This document shows positions 18,130-28,310 of a stretch of DNA of 64,000 nt, one piece after another. Numbering within the stretch: position 1 is the first letter of the stretch; the number at the start of each line of letters is the position of its first letter. This DNA comes from Corynebacterium sp. Its GTDB lineage: Bacteria; Actinomycetota; Actinomycetes; Mycobacteriales; Mycobacteriaceae. The notes below the pieces were generated by a model that saw nothing but the letters and a program-made list of their open reading frames with translations, had not been told where the DNA came from and searched no databases. The position numbers and the translations under genes are program-made. Where the stretch lies: assembly GCF_030532195.1 (NCBI RefSeq), contig NZ_JAUNLP010000002.1, forward strand, positions 124,001-188,000. Direction: 5' to 3'.

Positions 18130-19098
18130 GTGACTCGACGCATTTTTACCCTGCAACATACAGTCTCCTCCGCCCCGCAGCGTTCAGGACACAAGCTGTT
18201 TGCTCGGCTCGGCACCACAGCGGTTGCCGCAGCCGCTGCAGTGTCCCTGGCCGCGTGCTCGTCGGAAAGCGCGGTAGATACACAACCTGTGGATGTCGCA
18301 GCTACGACTGTTGAACTGACTGATGCCGGACATGGCGAGATGGCCAGTGTGCGCTGGAAGGACGATGGAGCCGAGCAGAACTCCACAGTCGTTATTACTC
18401 AGGGATTCGCGCAGCGCGGCGGCGATGCTGGCACCGAGCAGACATTCCCGGATACCCGGCTAGAGGTGCCGCTGACCAGCACGACTGCGGGCGACGCTGA
18501 TACCCGCGCCGTGACTGCTGAAGTTGGCGAGCCGCATGGTTCCAATGCGGAACTCAATGCGGACATCGCAACTGCACAGGGATTTTTGTCCGAGTGGACA
18601 GCCAAGAACACTGGCGAGGTAACTGAGCTGCGCCTCGGTGCGCCAGAAAAGGCTACCGACACTGCTCGCGCTGGCGTTGAAACCGCGCTTCAGCAGCTGC
18701 ATTCGATGCCGATAATCTTCCCCACCGAGGACATTGGTACCGATGCGACCTGGACTGTGGAGAGCAAGGTCGAAGGCCAAACTCAGATGACACAGAAGGT
18801 GACCTACACCCTGCTGAACCGCACTGGGGACATCGTCAATCTCAAGGTCGATGTCAAGCAGGTTCCCACGGTAACGGAACTTGATACCGGCGGTGACTCG
18901 CCGTTAAAGGTCATCGAGTCAACGACGGAAATGCTCTCTGACCGAGTAACCGTGGACCTGACCAAGCCGTTGCCGGTTAAGGGAAACATCGACTATGTCA
19001 CCGCTGTGACCTATGGCGACGGCACCTCTGACGTGCGTATTACCCAGCAGACGCATCGCGGTGTGCAGTTCAAGGAAGATCGCGACGCTGACAAGTAA
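18130..19098 (+). CDS. Secreted lipoprotein, possibly DUF6263 family
   Basis: A lipoprotein with a clear lipobox (SLAAC) following a hydrophobic run of alanines. The frame is open back to a TTG at 18001. I chose GTG at 18130 because it places the Cys 43 residues in and leaves a sensible signal peptide; ATG at 18091 is the alternative. The mature part of about 280 residues is acidic and beta-rich looking, with no catalytic motif I recognise. It resembles corynebacterial DUF6263 proteins, but that call is from memory. It is divergent from lspA. Confidence 0.75.
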   Translation: MTRRIFTLQHTVSSAPQRSGHKLFARLGTTAVAAAAAVSLAACSSESAVDTQPVDVAATTVELTDAGHGEMASVRWKDDGAEQNSTVVITQGFAQRGGDAGTEQTFPDTRLEVPLTSTTAGDADTRAVTAEVGEPHGSNAELNADIATAQGFLSEWTAKNTGEVTELRLGAPEKATDTARAGVETALQQLHSMPIIFPTEDIGTDATWTVESKVEGQTQMTQKVTYTLLNRTGDIVNLKVDVKQVPTVTELDTGGDSPLKVIESTTEMLSDRVTVDLTKPLPVKGNIDYVTAVTYGDGTSDVRITQQTHRGVQFKEDRDADK

Positions 19099-19130
19099 CA
19101 CGACTTCAACAGCGGATTAAAGCCAGCGGC

Positions 19131-19955
19131 TTAGGCCGGTGGCGGCGGAGGGGGTGGCGGCGGCGCGTCACCGGGTGGTGGCGGAGGCGGCGGTGGAGCC
19201 TCACCCTCTGCCGGTGGCGGAGGCGGTGGCGGCGGCACCTCACCCTCAGCTGGCGGCGGTGGTGGCGGAGGTGGTGCTTCCCCTTCAGCCGGCGCTGGAG
19301 CCGGTTCTGGCGCCGGCTCAGGTGCGGGCTCCGGTGCCGGTTCCTGCTGCGGCTCTTCTGCCGGTGCTTCCTCCGTCTCAGATTCTTCCTCTGGCGGAGG
19401 CGGCGGAGTTTCCCCTGGCTTCATACAGAAGCCCGGCTTGTGCTCCCCATCGATCATGGCTGCCAAGTTGCAGGCCCATTCCTTGCTCAGCATCCAGCGG
19501 CCGTCACGGTAAATGAAGTCAACCTGCTCAACCAGCATCGGATCTTGCTCCGGACGGTTGACGTGCACACCAGCGACAGCTTCCTTGCTGTTAAAGCCCG
19601 GTGTCACCGGATCAATAACGTCGAAGCTAATCTCCTGGTTCTCGGCACCGCCGGTGACAATGTCAAAGAAATCTCCAGCCTTGTCACCATCTTCGATGGT
19701 CTTTGCCTTTTCTTCGACTGGCAGCTCGGGGTCGATCAAGCGCGCAAGGACATCGTTGAGCTCGGCGCGCGTCGGCAGTACGATGACCGGTTCCGCCGAC
19801 TTCGACGTCGATGTCTCGGATGTTGGTGCTGCGGATTCACCGCCACCGCAGGCGGCAAGTCCAAGCGCCGCGACCGTAGTCATCGCTGCGACTGTCACAC
19901 CTCGCGCTGTACGCCAGCCAGTGGCGCGCGCACGCTGGTTGCAGGGGACTTTCAT
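19131..19955 (-). CDS. MTB12-like lipoprotein with long proline-rich tail
   Basis: A 274-residue lipoprotein (lipobox GLAAC near residue 35). The middle part, from LPTRAELNDVLARLIDP to DFIYRDGRWMLSKEWAC, matches the pattern of the mycobacterial low-molecular-weight antigen MTB12: the PT.A.L...L..L.DP opening, and the closing F...GGWMLS motif seen here as GRWMLS. The last 90 or so residues are low complexity: PAPE repeats, then blocks of eight or more prolines separated by AEGE. Such tails are common in mycolata surface proteins and may span the wall. The DNA of this tail is a coding GC-rich repeat at 19131-19400. It converges with the previous lipoprotein gene. Confidence 0.85.
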   Translation of the reverse strand: MKVPCNQRARATGWRTARGVTVAAMTTVAALGLAACGGGESAAPTSETSTSKSAEPVIVLPTRAELNDVLARLIDPELPVEEKAKTIEDGDKAGDFFDIVTGGAENQEISFDVIDPVTPGFNSKEAVAGVHVNRPEQDPMLVEQVDFIYRDGRWMLSKEWACNLAAMIDGEHKPGFCMKPGETPPPPPEEESETEEAPAEEPQQEPAPEPAPEPAPEPAPAPAEGEAPPPPPPPPAEGEVPPPPPPPPAEGEAPPPPPPPPGDAPPPPPPPPPA

Positions 19956-20046
19956 GTGTGTACTACTCCAATAAAATCTGCGCGAAATTTCACCGCTTTC
20001 ACGCCTGTTTTAATCCTACACAAGGGCAAAACTACGCCTGGGTAAG

Positions 20047-21036
20047 ATGGTCACCATGTCACAACAGGGTTCTTCCTCCGCTAACTCGTCTACGGCTGAA
20101 AGCGCCGTCAATCCACGCCGCATCGTCGTCATCACCACCGGCGGCACGATCGCCTGCACCACTGACCGAAATGGTGCACTGACACCGAGCATTTCGGGCA
20201 CGGAATTGGTCGCAACCGTCGCACAGCGCTACCCCGAGGGCATGATGGATCTTGAGGTCCGCGAGCTTGGCACGCTGGAATCATCGACGCTGCAGTTGGA
20301 CGATGTCGATCGCATCATTGCCGCTATTCACGAGGCGCTTGACGACGACTCCGTGGACGGTGTCGTTGTTACTCATGGCACGGACACGATGGAGGAAACA
20401 GCCATGGCTGCCGATGTCTTCCACGCCGACTCGCGTCCGGTTGTCTTCACCGGTGCGCAGCTGCCCTACGACCACCCGGAAACCGATGGCCCTGGAAACC
20501 TCTTTGAAGCCATCACCATCGCCTCCGATGCCTCCGCACAGGGCATCGGTGTCCTCATCGTCTTTGGCCACGCAGTGCTGCCAGTGCGCGGTGCCACCAA
20601 GTGGCACACCACCGATCCGCTGGCGTTTGCCACCAACGCACCGGAGGAGCCGCTGCGTCCGGAGCCGCTGCCAGTAAAGGCCCTGGCAGGTTCCAAGGTT
20701 GAGATTATTCCCGCCTACCTCGGTGCCGATGGCTCGCTGCTTGATGCAGCGGTTGCCGCTGGTGCGCGTGGCATTGTTGTCGAAGGCCTGGGTGCGGGCA
20801 ATGTCTCTGAGTCCTTCGCCGCGGCCATTGACCGAGCCATTGCCGCAGATGTGCCCGTCGTCATGGCAACGCGCGTACCGCGCGGCGATGTCCACGCCTC
20901 CTACGGCGGCGCTGGCGGTGGCGCCACGCTTGCCCGCCACGGCGTAATTAGTGCTGGTTGCGTGCACGCTCCACAGGCCCGCATTATCTTGGCTGCGGCT
21001 CTGGCAGCCGATGTCCACCCGCAGACCCTGTTCTAG
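20047..21036 (+). CDS. ansA: L-asparaginase
   Basis: A 329-residue bacterial-type asparaginase that hydrolyses L-asparagine to aspartate and ammonia. The first catalytic motif TGGTIA is at residues 31-36, and the second, VVTHGTDTMEET, lies near residue 110. No signal peptide is visible, so the enzyme is cytoplasmic. The start may be ATG at 20047 or the ATG three codons later (20056). It converges with the acetyltransferase gene over 76 bases that contain an 11-base direct repeat (GCTAGTCAGCG at 21079 and 21112) but no clear terminator. Confidence 0.95.
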   Translation: MVTMSQQGSSSANSSTAESAVNPRRIVVITTGGTIACTTDRNGALTPSISGTELVATVAQRYPEGMMDLEVRELGTLESSTLQLDDVDRIIAAIHEALDDDSVDGVVVTHGTDTMEETAMAADVFHADSRPVVFTGAQLPYDHPETDGPGNLFEAITIASDASAQGIGVLIVFGHAVLPVRGATKWHTTDPLAFATNAPEEPLRPEPLPVKALAGSKVEIIPAYLGADGSLLDAAVAAGARGIVVEGLGAGNVSESFAAAIDRAIAADVPVVMATRVPRGDVHASYGGAGGGATLARHGVISAGCVHAPQARIILAAALAADVHPQTLF

Positions 21037-21112
21037 GGTTCGAGGACGCTCTTTGGCGGTATTGGCTCAGAGGGCCTAGCTAGTCAGCGGCTAGCCTGCT
21101 ACTGGCCTGCTG

Positions 21113-21787
21113 CTAGTCAGCGTCAATAATGCGGATGATTTTCGCTGGGTTTCCGGCAACAACCACGCCCGGCGGAACATCCTTAGTCACCACAGCACCT
21201 GCGGCCACAACGGAGTTCTCGCCGATGCGAACACCGCCGAGGATGATAGCGCCGCCACCAATCCAGGCGTTGCGGCCAATTTCAATTTCATCGCCGGCCT
21301 CCAAGTAGGCCGCACGTGCCTTGGCACTGAGTGGATGCACCGGCGGCAGCAGCTGAGTATTTGGGCCCAGTTGCGCGTAATCCTCAATGGTGACCTTCAC
21401 AACGTCGAGCACCGTCAGACCGAAGTTAATGAAGACATCATTGCCAATGTGCAGGTTATCGCCATAATCCAGGTGAATTGGCGGGCGCACAATGCTGTCG
21501 GCACCAAAGGAACCGAGCACACCGGCAAGAAGCTCCTGAGCTTTTTGCTGGTCTTCGTGAAATGCCCGCTCAAACTCGCCTGCAACCTGCCCAATGCGCT
21601 TATTGAGTGCCTGCGACTCCGGGTGGTCAGCGATGTACCACTGCCCCATCAGCATGCGTTGTCGGTTATCCAGGCCGTCGTCGGGAAGCGTTGTCGGCGG
21701 ATTCGGATCTCGGTCTGTGTTGCGCAAGGAAGCGCGGCGTGCGGCCTCGAGCTCAGCAATACGGGATTCGGTACTCATGAGGCTCAA
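21113..21787 (-). CDS. Sugar O-acetyltransferase, maltose/galactoside acetyltransferase family
   Basis: A 224-residue left-handed beta-helix acetyltransferase. The N-terminal helical region holds [14 protein letters not shown]. The hexapeptide repeats ([46 protein letters not shown]) form the acetyl-CoA binding coil. The closing [11 protein letters not shown] is typical of Maa/LacA proteins. The natural acceptor is unknown. The start may be codon 1 or the ATG at codon 4. It lies just downstream of dinB on the same strand with a nine-base gap. Confidence 0.88.
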   Translation of the reverse strand: MSLMSTESRIAELEAARRASLRNTDRDPNPPTTLPDDGLDNRQRMLMGQWYIADHPESQALNKRIGQVAGEFERAFHEDQQKAQELLAGVLGSFGADSIVRPPIHLDYGDNLHIGNDVFINFGLTVLDVVKVTIEDYAQLGPNTQLLPPVHPLSAKARAAYLEAGDEIEIGRNAWIGGGAIILGGVRIGENSVVAAGAVVTKDVPPGVVVAGNPAKIIRIIDAD

Positions 21788-21796
21788 GTCTACGTT

Positions 21797-23317
21797 TTAC
21801 CGGGTGCGTGCGGTGCTGTCTCCTGCAGGCCCATCAATGTCGGGGCCATCGATGTCTTCGCTTTCACGCTCGGGATTGGGCAGGTCAAGTGCGGCTTCTT
21901 CATTGGAAGCCAACCATTCGGGCCAATCCAAACTGCACACGGCAGAACACGGACGCAGGTGCTCGTCGTCTTCCTTGAGGGTAATCATGCGTCCCGGGCC
22001 ACTAGTGCGGCTTTCAAAACGTACAGTCACAATACCGTGGCCAGAGCCCTGTACCCACCCATGGCCATATTCGCTGTGATGAACATCCGAGGTGGGCACC
22101 CACTTGGAATCGGAAAGCCGCACAGTTGGCAGCGCGCCGGTTCCCGCCAGCTCGACGAGGCCTGCGGGAGCGTCGGAAAGCATGGGCGACTCAGTGCGAT
22201 CTTCGACGGCGATTTCGCGATCGAGCTCGGGGAAAAGTACTTCCTGCATATGCGAGTCCAGGCCCGAAAAGCCGACGCCGACCAGGCGCACCGGACCGAC
22301 CTCGGCGGGTGTGAACGCAATGCGATGTGCCACGGCCATGAGAGTGTCAAAATTCTGCGTAGCATATGGCAGGGTCTCCGAGCGCGTGTGAATGCTCAAG
22401 TCCGCCAGGCGCACCTTGCATGTGATTGTGCGAGCACCGCGGCCATCTTTTTCGAGCCGTCGAAAAGCAGCCTCACCTGCGCGGTCGATGGCGGCGTGAA
22501 GCTGGGCTTGCGAATCCAAGTCCTCTGGATAGGTGTATTCCGCCGAGACGGACTTGGCGACATCGCGCTCCTTGACCGGGCGGTCATCAATCCCCTGCGC
22601 CAGCTGCCACAGCGCCACGGACGTCTTCGACGACAACGACACCTCAACATCGCGCAGAGACATCGCAGCGAAATCGCCGATGGTCTCCACACCCATGCCG
22701 TGCAGTTTTGCCGCGGTCACAGGGCCAATGCCCCACAGCTTCTCCACGGGCAACGGATGCAGCAGCTCATGATTGCGCTCGGGGTCGAGCACGTAGACAC
22801 CATTTGGTTTAGCCAGGCCAGAGGCAATTTTGGCGTACTGTTTGCCGGCACCGGCGCCTATCGACGACGGCAACCCGGTCTCCTGGCGAATCTGCGCGCG
22901 CAAATCCTCCGCCCAGGCAATGACCTCGTCTTTCGTCGCACCTTGGAGCTCAGCCGGCTCCATGAACGCCTCATCAACGCTGAGTTGTTCGACGACCGGG
23001 ACGCGGTCGCGAATCACAGAAAAGACGCGACGTGACACTGGACCGTAAATACCCTTGCGAGGGCTAACGGTCACGGCAGTCGGTGGCATGAGGCGGCGCG
23101 CACGCGCCATTGGCATGGCGGAGTGAGCACCGTAGGCGCGGGCTTCGTAGGAAGCACCGGCGACTACGCCGCGTCCGCCGAGCCCACCGACGAGGACAGG
23201 GCGACCTCGTAGGGTGGGACGAGTTAGCTGCTCGACGGACGCGAAAAATGCGTCCATGTCGATGTGCAGCACCCACCTCTGAGACCGCGGAGACCTCGTC
23301 GATGCGTAATCAGCCAC
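21797..23317 (-). CDS. dinB: DNA polymerase IV (Y-family translesion polymerase)
   Basis: A 506-residue Y-family polymerase. Catalytic acidic residues sit in HIDMDAFF (D20, D22) and SVDEAFME (D115, E116). The helix-hairpin-helix thumb segment WGIGPVTAAKL follows. The C-terminal little-finger region continues into an extension of about 130 residues rich in acidic residues that most DinB proteins lack. No beta-clamp motif could be recognised with certainty. The start is GTG. It lies 14 bases downstream of the ileS stop and may be co-transcribed with it. Confidence 0.93.
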   Translation of the reverse strand: MADYASTRSPRSQRWVLHIDMDAFFASVEQLTRPTLRGRPVLVGGLGGRGVVAGASYEARAYGAHSAMPMARARRLMPPTAVTVSPRKGIYGPVSRRVFSVIRDRVPVVEQLSVDEAFMEPAELQGATKDEVIAWAEDLRAQIRQETGLPSSIGAGAGKQYAKIASGLAKPNGVYVLDPERNHELLHPLPVEKLWGIGPVTAAKLHGMGVETIGDFAAMSLRDVEVSLSSKTSVALWQLAQGIDDRPVKERDVAKSVSAEYTYPEDLDSQAQLHAAIDRAGEAAFRRLEKDGRGARTITCKVRLADLSIHTRSETLPYATQNFDTLMAVAHRIAFTPAEVGPVRLVGVGFSGLDSHMQEVLFPELDREIAVEDRTESPMLSDAPAGLVELAGTGALPTVRLSDSKWVPTSDVHHSEYGHGWVQGSGHGIVTVRFESRTSGPGRMITLKEDDEHLRPCSAVCSLDWPEWLASNEEAALDLPNPERESEDIDGPDIDGPAGDSTARTR

Positions 23318-23331
23318 TGACGCGCAACTAC

Positions 23332-26300
23332 CTACTGCTTAGCAATGTCTGCCGAGCAGTCATCGGCGACATCGTAGGTCAGCGGCTCCTCGTCGGTAAC
23401 AACCTCGAAGGAGGTGGCGAGCACCTCATGGGCGATGAGATCCGCATGGCGGTTAGCCCAGTCCTCGCGCTCGGCCGGAACCTGCAGCTTCACCGAGATA
23501 CGGTCGGTGACCTCCAGGCCAGCGTTCTTGCGGGCATCCTGTAGACCGCGAATGCGGTCAGCTGCCCAGCCGCGGGACTCCAGGTCCTCGTCGAGCTCGG
23601 TGTCCAGAACAACCAGGCCGTTGACGCCGTCGACCTCTGCGGTGGAATCCGGGGAGATCGCCACGAGGTTTCGGGTGTACTCGCCATCCTGCAGAGCAAT
23701 GCCGTCGGCCACGACAACGCCGTCGACGACCTCATAGTTGCCGGACTTCACGGCCTTGATGACCTTCTGGACATCCTTACCCAGGCGCGGACCCGCCACG
23801 CGAGCGTTAACGGAGACCTCGAAACGACCCACCGAATCAACATCGGAGGTGAACTCGACGTTGTCGACGTTGACCTCAGAGGAGATGATGTCGGTGTACT
23901 CACGCAGGCGCTCTGCATCCGGGAATGCAAGGGTCAGCTTCTTCAGCGGCAGGCGGTTGCGCAGGTGGTTGGCCTTGCGGATACGCGAAGTTGCCGAGCA
24001 GACATTGCGGACAATATCCATGGACTCGACGAGCTGATCATCGGTTGGCAGCTTGTCGACGTCCGGCCAATCCTCCAGGTGCACGGAGCGACCGCCAGTC
24101 AGCGAACGCCAGATGACCTCGGTAGCCATCGGCAGCAGCGGGGCTGCCACGCGGGTGAGAACCTCCAGCACGGTGTAGAGGGTGTTGAAGGCCTCTGGGT
24201 GCTTGACATCGCCCGCCCAGAAGCGGTCGCGGGAGCGGCGCACGTACCAGTTAGTCAGAGCGTCACAGAACTGACGCACCTCATCGGTTGCCGCAGCAAT
24301 GTCCGTGTTGTCCAGATCCTCGGTGACAGCGCGGACGGTGGCTGCGAGCTTGGCCAGGATGTACTTGTCCAGGATGTTGTCGGAATCCACCGACCACTCT
24401 GCCGGCTTGGAAGCGTAGAGCTGCAGGAAGGAGTACGCGTTCCACATCGGCAGCAGCGCCTGACGAACGCCTTCGCGAATGCCCTGCTCAGTGACAATCA
24501 GGTTGCCACCGCGCAGAATCGGGCTGGACATGAGGAACCAGCGCATTGCGTCAGAGCCATCGCGGTCGAAGACCTCGTTGACATCCGGGTAGTTGCGCTT
24601 GGACTTACTCATCTTGTTGCCGTCATCACCCAGCACGATGCCGTGGGCGACAACCTTCTTGAACGCCGGGCGGTCAAACAGTGCCACGGACAAAACGTGG
24701 AGCAGGTAGAACCAACCGCGCGTCTGGCCGATGTACTCCACAATGAAGTCGGCCGGTGCGTGGTTTTCGAACCACTCCTTGTTCTCAAATGGATAGTGGA
24801 ACTGCGCAAACGGCATGGAACCGGAGTCGAACCAGACATCCAGGACATCCGGGACGCGGCGCATCATGGACTTGCCGGTCGGGTCATCCGGGTTTGGACG
24901 CACCAGTTCGTCGATCTCCGGGCGGTGCAGCGTGGTGGGGCGAACGCCGAAGTCCGCTTCCAGCTCATCGAGAGAACCGTAGACGTCGACACGCGGGTAC
25001 TCGTCGTTATCCGATACCCACACCGGAATCGGCGAGCCCCAGTAGCGCGTACGGGAGATGTTCCAGTCGCGTGCGCCTTCCAGCCACTTGCCGAACTGGC
25101 CGTCGCGGACGTGCTCCGGCATCCACTCAATACCTTCGTGGTTGAGCTCGACCATCCGGTCGCGGATCTTGGTGACAGAGACAAACCAGCTGGGCAGCGC
25201 CATGTAGATCAGCGGCTCGCCCGAGCGCCAGGAGTGCGGGTAGGAGTGCTCGATGGTGCGGTGCTGGACGACGCGACCAGCGGCCTTCAGGTCCCGGATG
25301 ATGCCCTTGTTCGCATCAAAGACCAACTTGCCCTGGTACTCCGGCACCTGAGAGGTGAACTTGCCGTCCATGTCCACTGGAATGATGACGTCGATGCCGT
25401 ACTCATTGCAGGTGTTCATATCGTCCTCACCAAAGGCCGGAGCCTGGTGGACGACACCGGTGCCGTCCTCGGTGGTGACGTAGTCGGCGACCATAATCTG
25501 GAAGGCATTCGGGTGGTCGGCAAAGTAATCGAAGATTGGCTGGTAGGTCAGGCCCTCGAGCTCAGCACCGGCGAAGGTTGCCAGCACCTCATGGCCCTTG
25601 CCCAGCTCCTTGGCATAGGAACCAATCAGAGCCTCTGCCAGCAGGAAGTTCTTGCCAGCAAACTCTGCGACCGAGCTGTCCTCGCCGACCTTGACCACGG
25701 CGTAGGTGACCTTCGGGTTGACTGCCAGACCCAAGTTAGACGGCAGGGTCCACGGCGTGGTGGTCCAGGCAATCGCCGAGGTTTCTGCGAGCACTGGGTT
25801 ATCCGCCAGCGTCTTCTCGGCAGCGGAGCCCTCCTTGGCGCCGGTGAGTGGGAAGGTCACCGTCAGCGTCGGGTCCTGGCGCATCTTGTAGGAGTCATCC
25901 AGGCGGGTTTCCTGGTTGGACAGCGGGGTGTGCTCTGCCCAGGAGTACGGCAACACACGGAAGCCCTGGTAGACCAGACCCTTCTTATAGAGCTCCTTGA
26001 AAGCCCAGATTACGGACTCCATGTAGCTCATATCCATGGTCTTGTAGCCGCCGTCGAAATCAACCCAGCGTGCCTGACGAGTGACGTAATCCTTCCACTC
26101 GCCCGCATACCGCAGCACAGACTCAGCGCAGTACTTGTTGAAGTTGGCCAGACCCATTTCCTCGATCTGCCCCTTGTCCTTAATACCGAGCTGCTTTTCA
26201 GCTTCCAGCTCAGCCGGCAGACCGTGGCAGTCCCAACCAAAAACTCGGCCAACCTGGTAGCCACGCATGGTCTTGTAACGGGGGACAATGTCCTTGACGT

Positions 26301-26592
26301 AGCCAGTCAGTAGGTGGCCGTAGTGCGGCAGACCATTAGCAAACGGCGGACCATCGTAGAACACGTATTCATCAGCGCCATCGCGCTGATCAATCGAGGC
26401 CTGGAAAGTGTCATCCTTCTCCCAGTAGGACAGGACCTTTTCCTCCAGCTCCGGGAACTTCGGGCTCGAGGTGTACTTACCAAAATCAGCAGTGCGCGGA
26501 TACGCGCCACCTGCCGGAGTGGCCTCACCAGAGGCAGTTACGTCTTTCGAGTCAGTCACCGTTTTTACGTCACTTCCGTGGTCGAACATCAT
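23332..26592 (-). CDS. ileS: Isoleucyl-tRNA synthetase, long (eukaryote-like) type
   Basis: A 1086-residue class I synthetase that charges tRNA-Ile. The HIGH-type motif is HYGH at residues 90-93 and KMSKS is at 660-664, followed by KRNYPD as in the eukaryote-like type 2 IleRS that also occurs in mycobacteria. Many type 2 enzymes are weakly inhibited by mupirocin; that is family knowledge, not shown here. An ATG pair at 26592/26589 gives the start. The leader upstream is a T-box riboswitch, so translation should rise when uncharged tRNA-Ile accumulates. dinB follows closely. Confidence 0.97.
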   Translation of the reverse strand: MMFDHGSDVKTVTDSKDVTASGEATPAGGAYPRTADFGKYTSSPKFPELEEKVLSYWEKDDTFQASIDQRDGADEYVFYDGPPFANGLPHYGHLLTGYVKDIVPRYKTMRGYQVGRVFGWDCHGLPAELEAEKQLGIKDKGQIEEMGLANFNKYCAESVLRYAGEWKDYVTRQARWVDFDGGYKTMDMSYMESVIWAFKELYKKGLVYQGFRVLPYSWAEHTPLSNQETRLDDSYKMRQDPTLTVTFPLTGAKEGSAAEKTLADNPVLAETSAIAWTTTPWTLPSNLGLAVNPKVTYAVVKVGEDSSVAEFAGKNFLLAEALIGSYAKELGKGHEVLATFAGAELEGLTYQPIFDYFADHPNAFQIMVADYVTTEDGTGVVHQAPAFGEDDMNTCNEYGIDVIIPVDMDGKFTSQVPEYQGKLVFDANKGIIRDLKAAGRVVQHRTIEHSYPHSWRSGEPLIYMALPSWFVSVTKIRDRMVELNHEGIEWMPEHVRDGQFGKWLEGARDWNISRTRYWGSPIPVWVSDNDEYPRVDVYGSLDELEADFGVRPTTLHRPEIDELVRPNPDDPTGKSMMRRVPDVLDVWFDSGSMPFAQFHYPFENKEWFENHAPADFIVEYIGQTRGWFYLLHVLSVALFDRPAFKKVVAHGIVLGDDGNKMSKSKRNYPDVNEVFDRDGSDAMRWFLMSSPILRGGNLIVTEQGIREGVRQALLPMWNAYSFLQLYASKPAEWSVDSDNILDKYILAKLAATVRAVTEDLDNTDIAAATDEVRQFCDALTNWYVRRSRDRFWAGDVKHPEAFNTLYTVLEVLTRVAAPLLPMATEVIWRSLTGGRSVHLEDWPDVDKLPTDDQLVESMDIVRNVCSATSRIRKANHLRNRLPLKKLTLAFPDAERLREYTDIISSEVNVDNVEFTSDVDSVGRFEVSVNARVAGPRLGKDVQKVIKAVKSGNYEVVDGVVVADGIALQDGEYTRNLVAISPDSTAEVDGVNGLVVLDTELDEDLESRGWAADRIRGLQDARKNAGLEVTDRISVKLQVPAEREDWANRHADLIAHEVLATSFEVVTDEEPLTYDVADDCSADIAKQ

Positions 26593-26599
26593 GGGTACT

Positions 26600-26870
26600 C
26601 ACCACGGGGACGCTTACCTCTACCTCGGCGCCACATACTCAGCGCCGTCACGAAAGGCTCGCGCGGTACCACCCCGCTTGGCTATCCGCTTGACGACGGC
26701 CCCTGCGACAGAAACCCTTCGACGCTACACGCGATAGCCCGCTTATTTATTACAGCTGATGACGGTGCCAAACCGTTCGGTTCTACTGAGACCAACTCAC
26801 TGCCCAACAGCTAGTTAGACCGTTCTTCCGAAACGCTCCCCCGGTGATGGCCGGATCATTGCGCACATGG
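26600..26870 (-). ncRNA. T-box riboswitch of ileS (translational actinobacterial type)
   Basis: The minus strand upstream of ileS carries the T-box core GGGGTGGTACCGCG within 26661-26678. Its TGGT would pair with the acceptor end of uncharged tRNA. Upstream are segments typical of actinobacterial ileS leaders: CCATCACCGGGGGAGC (about 26838-26851), CGGAAGAACGG, and AGTAGAACCGAACGG. The ATC complementary to 26846-26848 is the likely isoleucine specifier. There is no U-run terminator between the T-box and ileS, so control of ribosome binding is expected, as shown for mycobacterial and Nocardia ileS T-boxes. The short stem I fits that class. Confidence 0.9.
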
Positions 26871-26932
26871 CAGTCAGTATAGCAGTGTCGAGCGCAATGT
26901 CGGGATCTAGACAGCCAAGAACTCCAGAAAGC

Positions 26933-26978
26933 AAAAACCACCGCGACGACCATCAACTGTCGATGGCCAGCGCGGTGG
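26933..26978 (-). terminator. Intrinsic terminator of wag31
   Basis: On the minus strand an eight-base stem CCACCGCG (26971-26978) pairs with CGCGGTGG (26938-26945). A nested inner stem (CCATC/GATGG) lies between them, and TTTTT follows at 26937-26933. It lies 44 bases beyond the wag31 stop, in the right orientation to end that transcript before the ileS leader. Confidence 0.85.
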
Positions 26979-27021
26979 CTGATAATGCTTTCTAGCTACG
27001 AACTAGACGCTCTAAAGGTTT

Positions 27022-28044
27022 CTAGTTGTTGTAGCCGTCGGCCGGGGCAGCCGATTCGCGGGAGTTCAAGTCGTCGAGCTGAGACTCCAGGAAAGTCTTC
27101 AGGCGAGTGCGGTACTCGCGCTCGAAGATGTGCAGCTCCTCGATGCGACCCTCCAGAGCGGTCTGCTGCTCCTTGACGGTAGTCATGATCTCGTGGTGCT
27201 TACGCTCTGCGTCTTCCTGCAGGGCGGTTGCCTTCTCCTGTGCCGCGGTGATAGTGGCGTTGGAGCGGGCATCTGCATCGCTAATCATCTGCTCGCTGCG
27301 CTGCTGAGCATCGGTGATAGTGGTCTCGGACTCGTTGCGGGCGTCTGCCAGCATCTGCTCGCTGCGCTGCTTAGCGTCAGTGAGGGTGGCGTTGGCCTCG
27401 TTGCGAGCGTTGGTGACGGTGCGCTCAGCCTCAGCGTTGGCCTCGGAAACAGTGCGCTCAGCGTTTTCGCGAGCCTCGGTGACCAGCTTGGTGGCCTCTG
27501 CCTCAGCGTCGGCGGTGACGCGCTCAGCGGTGTCCTGCGCTGCCTGCAGCAAGCGGGCTGCGTGAACGCTGACTTCCTGCGGAGCAACATTGGTGTCAGC
27601 GACAGCTGCCTTCGGCTGCTCAGAGGAGGAAGTGGAAGCCTGCTGTGCAGCAGCCTCAGCCTCAGATGCGCGACGCTCCAGAGCGTCCATGCGCTCCTGG
27701 TACTGAGCCTCAATCTCCTTCTGCTGGGAGTTCAAGCGCTCGTTGTACTCAGCGCGCAGCTCCTGCTCAATCTCATTGCGGAGCTTGTCCTCATCAACGG
27801 CCGGAGCAGCGGCGGCAGCAACAGCACCGGACTCGGTGCCGTCCTGAGCCTGACCACCCTGTGCCAGCTGGTTCTCGAGCTCCTCCACACGCTGGTGCAG
27901 CTCGGCGTTTTCATCCTGGAGCTCACCCAGTGCGTCCTCTACGAGGTCGAGGAACTGATCGACCTCATCCTCGTTGTAACCACGCTTGCCAATCGGAGGC
28001 TTGCTGAAAGCCACATTATGCACATCAGCCGGAGTCAACGGCAT
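27022..28044 (-). CDS. wag31: Polar growth protein DivIVA/Wag31
   Basis: A 340-residue cytoplasmic scaffold that marks cell poles and recruits the elongation machinery in mycolata. The N-terminal DivIVA membrane-binding domain reads [20 protein letters not shown] long coiled coil covers most of the rest, with repeating Glu/Ala/Arg heptads ([30 protein letters not shown]) and a second helical region near the C-terminus. The start at 28044 is chosen because it begins at the conserved MPLTPADV and has AGGGGA eight bases upstream; an in-frame GTG at 28062 is less likely. It has its own upstream region and a strong terminator, separate from the sepF-yggT transcript. Confidence 0.97.
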   Translation of the reverse strand: MPLTPADVHNVAFSKPPIGKRGYNEDEVDQFLDLVEDALGELQDENAELHQRVEELENQLAQGGQAQDGTESGAVAAAAAPAVDEDKLRNEIEQELRAEYNERLNSQQKEIEAQYQERMDALERRASEAEAAAQQASTSSSEQPKAAVADTNVAPQEVSVHAARLLQAAQDTAERVTADAEAEATKLVTEARENAERTVSEANAEAERTVTNARNEANATLTDAKQRSEQMLADARNESETTITDAQQRSEQMISDADARSNATITAAQEKATALQEDAERKHHEIMTTVKEQQTALEGRIEELHIFEREYRTRLKTFLESQLDDLNSRESAAPADGYNN

Positions 28045-28077
28045 GGTGAGTTCCCCTAACACTTTGAGCGGACAGTT

Positions 28078-28093
28078 CTTAAGAAATCTTAAG
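28078..28093. promoter_or_regulatory. Perfect inverted repeat upstream of wag31
   Basis: CTTAAGA-AA-TCTTAAG, a 7-bp palindrome with a two-base centre, lies 34 bases before the wag31 ATG. It sits between any promoter in the AT-rich stretch near 28095-28130 and the ribosome site, a usual place for an operator. No regulator is known to me for this site. Confidence 0.45.
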
Positions 28094-28277
28094 CGAATTA
28101 TTTCCAGTAGTACTGTTTACTCGGTCAATGCTACCCGGTCTTGCCACACTACTCACCCCAATATTGTTTGGTTTTGTTGTGTTTCACGCGTTTTACTCCA
28201 CCAAAATGGGCACGTAAAACATTAAACCTCGCCCTTACCCTGCACCTTTGGTCACAGAACTTTAATCCAGAAACAGG

Positions 28278-28310
28278 AAAAACCTGTTGGAGAATCCAAT
28301 CTCCAACAGG
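28278..28310 (-). terminator. Intrinsic terminator of the ftsZ-yggT transcript
   Basis: A perfect 11-bp stem (CCTGTTGGAGA with its complement, 28283-28293 and 28300-28310) with a six-base loop is followed on the minus strand by TTTTT (28282-28278). It lies 85 bases past the yggT stop and separates the division cluster from wag31. Confidence 0.88.

Larger units (their letters stand above)
26593..27021. other. Spacer between wag31 and ileS: terminator plus T-box leader
   Basis: This 429-base stretch has no protein gene. From the wag31 side it holds the wag31 terminator (26933-26978), then about 60 bases in which the ileS promoter should lie, then the T-box leader (about 26870-26600). I could not fix the ileS promoter hexamers with confidence. 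A copy of GCTTGACGACG lies inside the leader at 26688-26698. Confidence 0.7.

Noticed and set aside
19131..19400. GC-rich short-period repeats suggesting a CRISPR or minisatellite
   Set aside because: They encode the proline-rich tail of a lipoprotein in one open frame; there are no unique spacers between fixed repeats.
21335..23035. A 566-codon plus-strand open frame opposite dinB and the acetyltransferase gene
   Set aside because: It lies fully antisense to two well-supported genes, has no family features and no ribosome site; long antisense frames are common in GC-rich DNA.
23965..26313. A 782-codon plus-strand open frame opposite ileS
   Set aside because: It is a mirror of the strongly codon-biased ileS gene; its translation has no recognisable domain.
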